In this document: in pieces, positions 6,730 through 14,863 of the stretch
How the letters are laid out: each line of letters opens with the position of its first letter
Numbering within the stretch: the first letter of the stretch is position 1
Position numbers and translations under genes: made by a program
Notes under the pieces: model-generated
What the model was told of the DNA's origin: nothing
What the model saw: the letters and a program-made list of their open reading frames with translations, nothing else
The model's database searches: none
Assembly (NCBI GenBank): GCA_039178805.1
Contig: JBCDFC010000096.1
Span: 1-17,085 of the forward strand
Direction of reading: 5' to 3'
Length of the DNA: 17,085 bases
Origin: Thermohalobaculum sp039178805
Lineage (GTDB): Bacteria > Pseudomonadota > Alphaproteobacteria > Rhodobacterales > Rhodobacteraceae

Positions 6730-8000
6730 CGGTCGTTCTGATCCTGATGGCGCTCTTCGGGCTCCTGCTGCTGCGCGTGCCCGTGGCCTTCGCGCTCGGC
6801 GGGCTTGGGCTTGGGTTGCTGCTGGCGGGTGGGTTCTCGCCCCTCATGGCGCCGCAGGCGGTGTTCTCGACGCTCGACGGCTTCATCCTTCTCGCCGTGC
6901 CGCTCTTCCTACTGATGTCGAACGTCTTGCTGAAGGGCGGGGTGGGGGCGGATCTCTTCGCTGCCGTGCAGGCCTGGGTCGGGCATTGGCCGGGCGGGCT
7001 GGCGGTTGCGACGATCCTCTCCTGCGCGATCTTCGCGGCGATCTCGGGCTCTTCGGTCGCGACGGCGGCCACCATCGGCACCGTGGCGATCCCCGAGATG
7101 ATCTCGCGCGGCTATCGCAAGGACTTCGTCTACGGCTTGCTTGCGGCGGGCGGGACGCTCGGTATCCTGATCCCGCCTTCGATCCCGATGATCGTGTACG
7201 GCTTTATCACCGAGGAATCGGTCATCGCGCTGTTCCTGGCCGGGATCGGTCCCGGTCTTCTGCTCACGGCGCTCTTCGTCGCCTTCGCCATGGTGCATGC
7301 GCGGTTCCTGGGCGGGCAGGAGAAGATGCCAGCGGCAACGTGGCCCGAGCGGCTGCGTGCATCGCGCCGCGCGCTGCCCTCACTCGCGCTCGCGGCACTG
7401 GTGATCTGGGGGATCTATTCCGGGGCCTTCACACCGACCGAGGCCGCGGCCATCGGCTTTGCGGCTGCAATTGTGATCACCGGGTTTATCCTGCGTACGC
7501 TCACATGGCGTGCCTTCCGCGAGGCAGCGATGGAGGCGATGCTGACGACTGTCGCGATCCTCCTGATCATCGCCGGGGCCAAGATCTTCGGGAAGGCGAT
7601 CACGCTTTACCGCATCCCGCAGGAGATCTCGGCCTTCATCAGCCAAACGATCGAGACGGGTGCCGTCTTCATCATCGTGGTCGCCGTGGTGCTGCTGATC
7701 ATGGGGCTCGTCTTCGAGGCGCTCTCTATGGTGCTGATCATGACGCCGGTGCTTTTGCCGGCGGCCATGGGGCTTGGCTTCGATCCGATATGGTTCGGGA
7801 TTTTCATGGTCGTGATGGTCGAATGCGCGCTGATCACGCCACCCGTGGGTCTCAACCTCTATGTGATCCAAGCCGTGGCGCGCGCACGCATGGGAGAGGT
7901 CGCGCGGGGCGTCCTGCCGTTCCTGGTGTTGATGCTGCTCACGGCGGCGGCGCTCTTCTTCGTGCCGGACATCGCGCTCTACATTCCCTTCAAGCTGTAA
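6726..8000 (+). CDS. dctM: TRAP transporter large permease (DctM family)
   Basis: This is a 424-residue polytopic protein that forms the sodium-coupled transport channel with DctQ. The GTG start overlaps the dctQ stop (GTGA). Family motifs are clear: SGSSVATAATIGTVAIPEM (about 113-131), AAGGTLGILIPPSIPMIVYG (about 140-159), FTPTEAAAIGF and the C-terminal ALITPPVGLNLYVIQAVA. The length and about a dozen hydrophobic segments match complete DctM proteins. It is followed after 14 bp by the lyase gene. A second long open frame overlaps it from 6710, but the translation there is Arg/Gly-rich and not a gene. Confidence 0.96.
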   Translation: MTVVLILMALFGLLLLRVPVAFALGGLGLGLLLAGGFSPLMAPQAVFSTLDGFILLAVPLFLLMSNVLLKGGVGADLFAAVQAWVGHWPGGLAVATILSCAIFAAISGSSVATAATIGTVAIPEMISRGYRKDFVYGLLAAGGTLGILIPPSIPMIVYGFITEESVIALFLAGIGPGLLLTALFVAFAMVHARFLGGQEKMPAATWPERLRASRRALPSLALAALVIWGIYSGAFTPTEAAAIGFAAAIVITGFILRTLTWRAFREAAMEAMLTTVAILLIIAGAKIFGKAITLYRIPQEISAFISQTIETGAVFIIVVAVVLLIMGLVFEALSMVLIMTPVLLPAAMGLGFDPIWFGIFMVVMVECALITPPVGLNLYVIQAVARARMGEVARGVLPFLVLMLLTAAALFFVPDIALYIPFKL

Positions 8001-8014
8001 CGGAGGAGAGCGCC

Positions 8015-8905
8015 ATGAACCGACCGACCACGCCTGCGGATACCGCGCCTAACCGGCTTCGCGCACTGCTCGCTGAGGAACGGCTCCATGTGATGCCCTG
8101 CGCCTTCGATGCGCTTTCGGCGAAGCTGATCGAGCAGGAGGGATTTGCGCTCACCTTCATGTCGGGCTTTGCGGCGTCGGCAAGCCGGATCGGGGCGCCG
8201 GATCTTGGGCTCATGAGCTATGGCGAGGTGCTGGATCAGGCGCGCAATATTGCGGATGCGGTTTCGATCCCGCTGATCGCCGATGGGGATACGGGCTACG
8301 GCAACGCGATGAACGTTCAGCGCACAGTGCGCGGGATGGCGCGCGCCGGCTGTGCGGCCGTCATGATCGAGGATCAAGTGGCACCGAAACGTTGCGGTCA
8401 CACGCCCGGCAAGGCTGTCGTCTCGCGCGAGGAGGCTTTCGATCGTGTCCGTGCGGCCGTCGATGCGCGCGCCGAGGACGATATCCTGATCATGGCGCGC
8501 ACGGATGCGCGGCATGAGCACGGGCTCGGCGAGGCGATCGCGCGGGCGGAGCGCTTTGCCGCTTTGGGAGCGGACATCTTGTTCGTCGAGGCGCCGAAGA
8601 CCGAGGCCGAGATGCGAGAGATCTGTGCCAGCCTGCCGGGTCCGAAGATGGCGAACATCGTCGAAGGCGGGGAGACGCCGGCGCTCTCTCACACCGCGCT
8701 ACAGGAGATCGGGTATGCCATCGCGGCCTATCCGCTGACCCTGATGGCGGCGGCCATGCAGGCGATGGTGGCGAGCTTGGCGGCTTTTCGCGACGACACA
8801 GCGCGCGAGGCCATCATGGATTTCGCGGAACTGCGTCGCCGGATCGGGTTTGACGCCTACTACGCAGCCTCCGAGACCTATGCGAGCTCGAGACGCGACA
8901 GTTGA
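8015..8905 (+). CDS. Isocitrate lyase/PEP mutase superfamily lyase
   Basis: This is a 296-residue cytoplasmic (beta/alpha)8 enzyme. The ATG at 8015 has GGAGG 8 nt upstream. DGDTGYGN (90-97) and IEDQ (118-121) supply the expected magnesium ligands. PKRCGH (124-129) is the catalytic loop, with Cys127 the general acid/base of the C-C lyases (methylisocitrate lyase, 2,3-dimethylmalate lyase) rather than of PEP mutases. MARTDAR (160-166) and FVEAPKT (190-196) are also typical. Likely reactions are cleavage of a 2-methylmalate- or methylisocitrate-like acid, or oxaloacetate decarboxylation; I cannot choose from sequence. Co-transcription with the TRAP genes suggests that the imported acid, or a close derivative, is its substrate. 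Confidence 0.88.
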   Translation: MNRPTTPADTAPNRLRALLAEERLHVMPCAFDALSAKLIEQEGFALTFMSGFAASASRIGAPDLGLMSYGEVLDQARNIADAVSIPLIADGDTGYGNAMNVQRTVRGMARAGCAAVMIEDQVAPKRCGHTPGKAVVSREEAFDRVRAAVDARAEDDILIMARTDARHEHGLGEAIARAERFAALGADILFVEAPKTEAEMREICASLPGPKMANIVEGGETPALSHTALQEIGYAIAAYPLTLMAAAMQAMVASLAAFRDDTAREAIMDFAELRRRIGFDAYYAASETYASSRRDS

Positions 8906-9014
8906 GGTCTGGGCGCCTCGGGATCCTCAGGGGCCTCCAAAGCCAAGTAAGCGGTATCGTGGCTAGTCGCCCCGATAAGTCTTGCGGGGTTTCGGTTTGG
9001 TGAGCCAGGAAAAG

Positions 9015-9049
9015 GCCGAGCCGATCGGTCGGTTTGGCGGGGGCTCGGC
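9015..9049. repeat. GCCGAGCC/GGCTCGGC inverted repeat
   Basis: Eight-bp perfect arms (9015-9022 and 9042-9049) enclose 19 nt. A third copy of GCCGAGCC occurs at 9172-9179, so the same octamer also brackets the 76-bp inverted repeat. It may be part of that element or a stem at the 3' end of the lyase transcript. Confidence 0.4.
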
Positions 9050-9061
9050 TATGGGCTGGGG

Positions 9062-9080
9062 AGGAACCCAGGGGTTCCTT
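9062..9080 (+). terminator. Possible terminator of the TRAP-lyase operon
   Basis: AGGAACC-CAGG-GGTTCCT is a perfect 7-bp stem with a 4-nt loop (9062-9079), followed on the plus strand by TTTG and, slightly later, a TTTTT run. It lies 157 nt beyond the lyase stop. The short U stretch makes it a moderate candidate. Confidence 0.4.
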
Positions 9081-9092
9081 TGCGAGCTTTTT

Positions 9093-9168
9093 CGAAGCTT
9101 GGGCCGCGTCAAGGACGAGCCCGCTTCGCGGGTCGCGTGCCGCGATCCTTGACCCGGCCCAAGCTTCG
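9093..9168. repeat. 76-bp element with 23-bp inverted arms
   Basis: The left arm (9093-9115) starts CGAAGCTTGGGCCG. The right arm (9146-9168) is its reverse complement with a single mismatch in 23 bp. The 30-bp centre holds another small hairpin, CCCGC-TTC-GCGGG (9120-9132). It lies between convergent genes and lacks a U tract on either strand, so it looks more like a dispersed palindromic repeat than a simple intrinsic terminator. Transcription from either side would produce a very stable hairpin. No other copy is in this window. Confidence 0.75.
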
Positions 9169-9202
9169 GTGGCCGAGCCATTGATGAAGTGCAGTCTTGG
9201 CG

Positions 9203-9847
9203 TCAGCGGGACCAGGTGACATAGGATTTAGGCAGTCCGGCGAGGCGTTCGGTCCAGATCCGGCCCTCAGGGAATAGTGTCTCGATTTCACGTCTTTTGA
9301 GGACGGTGGTTCCCTCTATCATCTCGGTCCAGGCCGGCAGGCGTTTGCGCCATGTCGCTTTGAGCCAGCGGCGCGCCTGTTCCGGATAGAACCACCAGAA
9401 GGGCATGCCCGTATGCGCCTCGACCGGGAACCAGATCGAGGGCGTTTGGATCCAGAAGCCATGGGCGACCCGCCTGGCTTCGCGGGCGAAGGCCGCGCGG
9501 CGCCCGGCATCGCCCACATGTTCGATCACACTGTTCGAGAAGGCGAGATCGAAGCTGTCATCCTTGAACTGAGAGAGATCGCAGGCATCGCCCTCGACAA
9601 GCGTGATCCGGTGGGGCCCCCGATCTAGCGGATCGCAAACGACGCCGGGTAGATTCACGATGGTTATCTCGAGCGGTCCTGGAACGGCGTCCCAGCTCGC
9701 CGGTTGGCCGCCGAGATCGATGATGCGCATATCCGGCTCGGGCGCCATGGTCTCGATGAAGCGACGCGTACGCCTCCGCCGCTGAGCCGCAGAGAACGGC
9801 AACAGCAGCGCCCGAAAGGCGCGGTAGGGAAGATAGCGCAGCGACAT
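9203..9847 (-). CDS. Class I SAM-dependent methyltransferase
   Basis: This is a 214-residue soluble protein. IIDLGG (42-47) is the SAM-binding motif I, VEGDA (84-88) the acidic/motif II region, and DSFDLAFSNSVIEHV (97-111) the typical post-motif of small-molecule methyltransferases of the Methyltransf_11 type. The C-terminal part is Trp/Arg-rich (FWWFYPEQARRWLKATWRKR), unlike rRNA methylases. The substrate is not predictable. The start at 9847 follows a GAGG-containing stretch. The gene lies 51 bp beyond the uvrB stop on the same strand, so it may be read from the uvrB transcript. It converges on the lyase gene across the inverted-repeat region. Confidence 0.87.
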   Translation of the reverse strand: MSLRYLPYRAFRALLLPFSAAQRRRRTRRFIETMAPEPDMRIIDLGGQPASWDAVPGPLEITIVNLPGVVCDPLDRGPHRITLVEGDACDLSQFKDDSFDLAFSNSVIEHVGDAGRRAAFAREARRVAHGFWIQTPSIWFPVEAHTGMPFWWFYPEQARRWLKATWRKRLPAWTEMIEGTTVLKRREIETLFPEGRIWTERLAGLPKSYVTWSR

Positions 9848-9898
9848 GGGCCCTCGTCCTCGGCGTCGCGTCCCACATCCGGGGCGCGGACGGGGCTG

Positions 9899-12085
<2,187 letters not shown>

Positions 12086-12109
12086 GGGAGACCTCCTGAT
12101 CAACCGGAG

Positions 12110-12138
12110 GATATGCGTCGTGATCGTGAAGTGGACAA
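12110..12138 (-). promoter_or_regulatory. Predicted uvrB promoter
   Basis: On the minus strand TTGTCC (12133-12138), a 17-bp spacer and CATATC (12110-12115) form a fair sigma70-type promoter. A start near 12103 would leave a leader of about 18 nt containing the AGGAGGT site. I found neither GTTC nor GAAC in 12086-12300. Confidence 0.5.
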
Positions 12139-12245
12139 GGCGACCGAAAGCACCTCCTGACATTGATTTGCCAAAGCTTTTTGCGGACCGGTCGGGTCAA
12201 TCAGCTCACAAACGTCACATTCTCGCACCGGTTGCCAGAATCGCG

Positions 12246-12275
12246 TTGACCACACTCTCGCCTTCCGTGTATCAC
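12246..12275 (+). promoter_or_regulatory. Predicted promoter of the intergenic small RNA
   Basis: TTGACC (12246-12251), an 18-bp spacer and TATCAC (12270-12275) on the plus strand. It points away from uvrB, toward the terminator at 12404-12440, and predicts a start near 12282. Confidence 0.55.
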
Positions 12276-12281
12276 TATGAC

Positions 12282-12440
12282 GCAAGCAGCGTTTCGTTGT
12301 CGGCTTGGCGCGCATCCACCCCACCCTCGCTCCCAGCGCTGGGCCGGCAACGACATATCCCCCAATTAAGCAGAAGCTGCGCAGTGTACCCCCCCTTGAA
12401 GACGCACCGCCGGTTATGCCGGTGGTGCCTTTCTTTCTTT
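12282..12440 (+). ncRNA. Predicted small RNA, about 160 nt
   Basis: A promoter-like sequence and a strong intrinsic terminator bracket about 160 nt with no credible protein. Predicted structure: an 11-bp stem TCGTTGTCGGC (12294-12304) with GCCGGCAACGA (12343-12353), with one G-U pair; a central region containing a C-rich single-stranded tract (12316-12334); two further C runs, at 12357-12363 and a C7 run at 12389-12395; and the terminator stem. C-rich unpaired tracts can pair with Shine-Dalgarno sequences and occur in known alphaproteobacterial regulatory RNAs. The length is near that of 6S RNA, but I could not build the 6S rod with its central bubble, so I do not assign that family. Alternatively it is an attenuated leader of the downstream complex I subunit gene. 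Confidence 0.5.
12404..12440 (+). terminator. Strong intrinsic terminator
   Basis: A 10-bp stem GCACCGCCGG/CCGGTGGTGC (one G-U pair) with loop TTATG (12404-12428) is followed by CTTTCTTTCTTT. It is the clearest terminator in the window. Since uvrB is transcribed the other way, it must end a transcript that begins inside this intergenic region. Confidence 0.82.
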
Positions 12441-12470
12441 AGGCCCCTCGCAGGGCTGCACTGAAGCGAC

Positions 12471-12499
12471 TTGCAAACGTGCCGCCGCGCGGCGATATC
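12471..12499 (+). promoter_or_regulatory. Possible promoter of the complex I subunit gene
   Basis: TTGCAA (12471-12476), a 17-bp spacer and GATATC (12494-12499) lie between the strong terminator and the ATG at 12546. The -10 is only a partial match. If real, it shows that the downstream genes do not depend on read-through of the terminator. Confidence 0.35.
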
Positions 12500-12545
12500 G
12501 ATCCCGTCCGGCTGGCAAACCGACCAAGTGGCATTGGGAGAGAAG

Positions 12546-12857
12546 ATGAGCGCGCGCATTTTCAAACCGGCCAAGAGCGCGATGAGCTCGGGCGAGCAGA
12601 ACACGAAAGCATGGGTCCTTGAGTTCGAGCCGAACACCCCGCGTAAGATCGATCCGCTGATGGGCTGGACATCGTCGAGCGACACGAAAAGCCAGGTACA
12701 GCTCCGCTTCGCCACCTTCGATGAGGCGCGCCGCTATGCCGAGCGTCATGGGATCGCGTATTTGGTGGAGAATCCTAAACCTCGAGCGAAGACAATTCGG
12801 CCGATGGGCTATGGCGGCAACTACGCCCACAACCGCCGCCAAGCCTGGACCCATTGA
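12546..12857 (+). CDS. Complex I accessory subunit, NDUFS4 type
   Basis: This is a 103-residue homologue of the mitochondrial 18-kDa subunit NDUFS4 (the ETC complex I subunit conserved region family). The core is easy to see: WVLEFEP (about 24-30), PLMGWTSSSDT (about 38-48), QLRFATFDEARRYAERHGI and the C-terminal basic motif RPMGYGGNYAHNRRQAW. It is expected to bind the peripheral arm of NADH dehydrogenase and stabilise the NADH-oxidising module. It is not in a nuo operon, as is usual for alphaproteobacteria. The ATG at 12546 has GGAG 5 nt upstream; an earlier in-frame ATG at 12471 lacks support. It is followed 48 bp later by the mannose-1-phosphate guanylyltransferase gene. Confidence 0.93.
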   Translation: MSARIFKPAKSAMSSGEQNTKAWVLEFEPNTPRKIDPLMGWTSSSDTKSQVQLRFATFDEARRYAERHGIAYLVENPKPRAKTIRPMGYGGNYAHNRRQAWTH

Positions 12858-12858
12858 C

Positions 12859-12883
12859 CGCCGCGCCCTTGATCGGCGCGGCG
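12859..12883 (+). terminator. GC-rich hairpin between NDUFS4 and manC
   Basis: A perfect 9-bp stem CGCCGCGCC/GGCGCGGCG with a 7-nt loop begins 2 nt after the NDUFS4 stop and ends 22 nt before the manC start. It has no U tract. It may attenuate read-through or protect the upstream mRNA rather than terminate fully. Confidence 0.4.
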
Positions 12884-12905
12884 CCGACCAGAAGGGAGCG
12901 AGTTC

Positions 12906-14339
12906 ATGGGGGCTGAGGCGAAGGGTGGTGCGATCCATCCCGTAATTATGTGCGGCGGCTCGGGAACGCGGCTATGGCCCGTTTCGCGCAAGGCCTATCC
13001 GAAACAGTTCGCGCCTTTGCTGGAGGGCGGGTCGCTCTTTCAGAAGACGCTGCGGCGGCTCGAAGGGGAGGGTTATGCGCCTGCACAACTCCTCACCGGC
13101 GTCGATTTCCGGTTTATCGTGGCCGAGCAACTGTCGGATGCCGGGGTCGAGCCTGGGCAGATCGTGATCGAGCCGGACGGCCGAAACACGGCCCCGGCAA
13201 TCTGCGCATCGGCCTTGATGGTTGCGGCAACGGATCCGGAGGCACTTCTGCTGGTGCTGCCCTCGGACCATGTCGTCCGCGATGTCGTCGCGTTCCATGC
13301 AGCCGTTCGCGCCGGCGCCGATGCGGCTGCTGCAGGTGCTTTCGTGACCTTCGGCATCACACCTGACCGGCCGGAAACGGGCTATGGATATATCGAACTC
13401 GAAGGTTCTGGGCGGGAGGGCGCGCAACCCTTCCTCCGCTTCGTCGAGAAGCCCGATGCGGAGCGGGCGGCGGAGATGGTCGCCTCGGGCCGGTTCCTCT
13501 GGAATTCAGGCATGTTCCTGTTTCCCGCCAAGGGCCTGATCGCGGCCTTCGAGGCGCATGCGCCTGACGTCCTCGCCGCCTGCCGCGACGCGGTTGCCGC
13601 AGGTCGCGAGGATCTGTGCTTTTTCCGTCTGGGTGAGAGCGCGTATCTCGCCAACCCGGATATCTCGATCGACTACGCGATCATGGAGAAGGTCGCGGGC
13701 CAGGTCGTGCCGGTAGACTGCGGATGGAACGATCTCGGCTCATGGGCGACGGTCTGGCAGGAGACCTCGCCTGGCGCGGATGGCGTGGCGACGTCTGACG
13801 GGGCGCTCGCCATCGATTGTAAGAACGTGCTGATCCGGTCGGACGACCCTGATATGCGTGTCGTGGGTCTGGGGCTCGAGAACATCGTGGCTGTCGCGAC
13901 GCGCGATGGGGTTCTCGTGGCGCCGATGGACCGCGCTCAGGACGTGCGGAAGGTCGTCGACGGGTTGAAAGGTCAGAACGCCAAACAGGCGACTGAGTTT
14001 CCGAAATGCTATCGCCCCTGGGGATGGTACGAGACCTTGGCGCTCGGTGGTCGGTTTCAAGTCAAACAGATCGTGGTGAAGCCCGAAGGTCAGCTCTCGC
14101 TCCAATCCCATGTCCACCGGTCCGAGCATTGGGTCGTGGTTTCGGGGACGGCCCGGGTGACCGTCGATGACACGGTCAAGCTGCTGACCGAGAACCAGTC
14201 GGTCTACATCCCCCTGGGCGCAGTGCACCGGTTGGAGAACCCCGGCAAGGTCGAATTGCGGCTCATCGAGGTGCAGTCCGGCGCCTATCTCGGCGAGGAC
14301 GACATCGTCCGATACGAGGATGTCTACGCCCGCGCCTGA
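12906..14339 (+). CDS. manC: Mannose-1-phosphate guanylyltransferase/mannose-6-phosphate isomerase
   Basis: This is a 477-residue bifunctional-type enzyme making GDP-mannose for surface polysaccharides. The nucleotidyltransferase domain opens with MCGGSGTRLWPVSRKAYPKQ (15-34), followed by EPDGRNTAPA, LPSDH, FVEKPD and YAIMEK, all expected for GDP-mannose pyrophosphorylases. From about residue 367, RPWGWYETL starts the type II phosphomannose isomerase cupin domain, with metal-binding QSHVHRSEHW (about 400-409) and YIPLGAVHRLEN. The length fits AlgA/ManC/CpsB. GGGAG lies 7 nt before the ATG. No other polysaccharide gene is nearby, so this is probably the housekeeping copy. It follows the complex I subunit gene with a hairpin between. 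Confidence 0.95.
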   Translation: MGAEAKGGAIHPVIMCGGSGTRLWPVSRKAYPKQFAPLLEGGSLFQKTLRRLEGEGYAPAQLLTGVDFRFIVAEQLSDAGVEPGQIVIEPDGRNTAPAICASALMVAATDPEALLLVLPSDHVVRDVVAFHAAVRAGADAAAAGAFVTFGITPDRPETGYGYIELEGSGREGAQPFLRFVEKPDAERAAEMVASGRFLWNSGMFLFPAKGLIAAFEAHAPDVLAACRDAVAAGREDLCFFRLGESAYLANPDISIDYAIMEKVAGQVVPVDCGWNDLGSWATVWQETSPGADGVATSDGALAIDCKNVLIRSDDPDMRVVGLGLENIVAVATRDGVLVAPMDRAQDVRKVVDGLKGQNAKQATEFPKCYRPWGWYETLALGGRFQVKQIVVKPEGQLSLQSHVHRSEHWVVVSGTARVTVDDTVKLLTENQSVYIPLGAVHRLENPGKVELRLIEVQSGAYLGEDDIVRYEDVYARA

Positions 14340-14351
14340 GCCGTAACGATC

Positions 14352-14385
14352 CCAGTCCTGGGCGACCGGTCGTCGCCCAGGCTGG
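14352..14385 (+). terminator. Strong hairpin after manC
   Basis: A perfect 10-bp stem CCTGGGCGAC/GTCGCCCAGG with a 5-nt loop (14357-14381) is extended by CCAG/CTGG past a bulged T. It begins 12 nt after the manC stop. There is no U run on either strand, so it is a candidate Rho-dependent or weak terminator that separates manC from the next operon. Confidence 0.5.
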
Positions 14386-14455
14386 ACCTCGCGGGCATCA
14401 GCGCTTCTATTGCGCGGACGCGCGACCAGTGTGTCCGTGCCTTGAGGTTCTAATC

Positions 14456-14863
14456 ATGCCCCTGCCCATCACCGCGCTCTATGCAGGACTGCTCGCGCTC
14501 TGGCTCTTTGGGCTCTCGATCGCTGTGATCCGGCTGCGGTGGCGCCATCGTGTCTCGCTGGGCGATGGTGGTGTCGATGTGTTGGAGCGCATCGGCCGGG
14601 CCCATGGCAACGCGGCTGAGACGGTGCCGATTTGCCTCATCCTGTTAGCCTTAAGTGAAGGGCTGGGGGCATCGGCCCTCGTCCTCCATCTCTTCGGCCT
14701 CATGCTCCTGGTGGGACGCCTGACCCACGGCGTGCACTTTCTAACCAATCGACGCACGCTGGGTCTCAGGCAGATCGGGATGACACTGACTTTCTTCGTG
14801 ATGCTTGGCCTCGGCATCAGTCTCGTAGTTCAAGGCATCGGTAATCTGGCGGGAAACGCATGA
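14456..14863 (+). CDS. MAPEG family membrane protein
   Basis: This is a 135-residue, four-helix inner-membrane protein. ERIGRAHGNAAETVPICLIL (about 43-62) is the MAPEG signature (Arg, Asn, Glu, Pro spaced as in glutathione-dependent membrane enzymes), and VGRLTHGVHF is the next conserved stretch. Members are related to eukaryotic microsomal glutathione transferases and leukotriene C4 synthase; the bacterial versions are mostly untested. The ATG at 14456 is chosen for GAGG 8 nt upstream over an in-frame GTG at 14429. Its stop overlaps the pmbA ATG by 4 bp, so it leads a three-gene translationally coupled operon. Confidence 0.9.
   Translation: MPLPITALYAGLLALWLFGLSIAVIRLRWRHRVSLGDGGVDVLERIGRAHGNAAETVPICLILLALSEGLGASALVLHLFGLMLLVGRLTHGVHFLTNRRTLGLRQIGMTLTFFVMLGLGISLVVQGIGNLAGNA

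Noticed and set aside
6710..8014. Open frame extending the lyase gene upstream through dctM, giving 731 residues in total
   Set aside because: The upstream part is an Arg/Gly/Ala-rich shadow of dctM in another frame. The lyase has a GGAGG site and ATG at 8015, and the family length is about 290-300.
12282..12440. 6S RNA
   Set aside because: The length fits, but the 5' and 3' ends do not pair into a rod with a central bubble, and a separate terminator hairpin occupies the 3' end.
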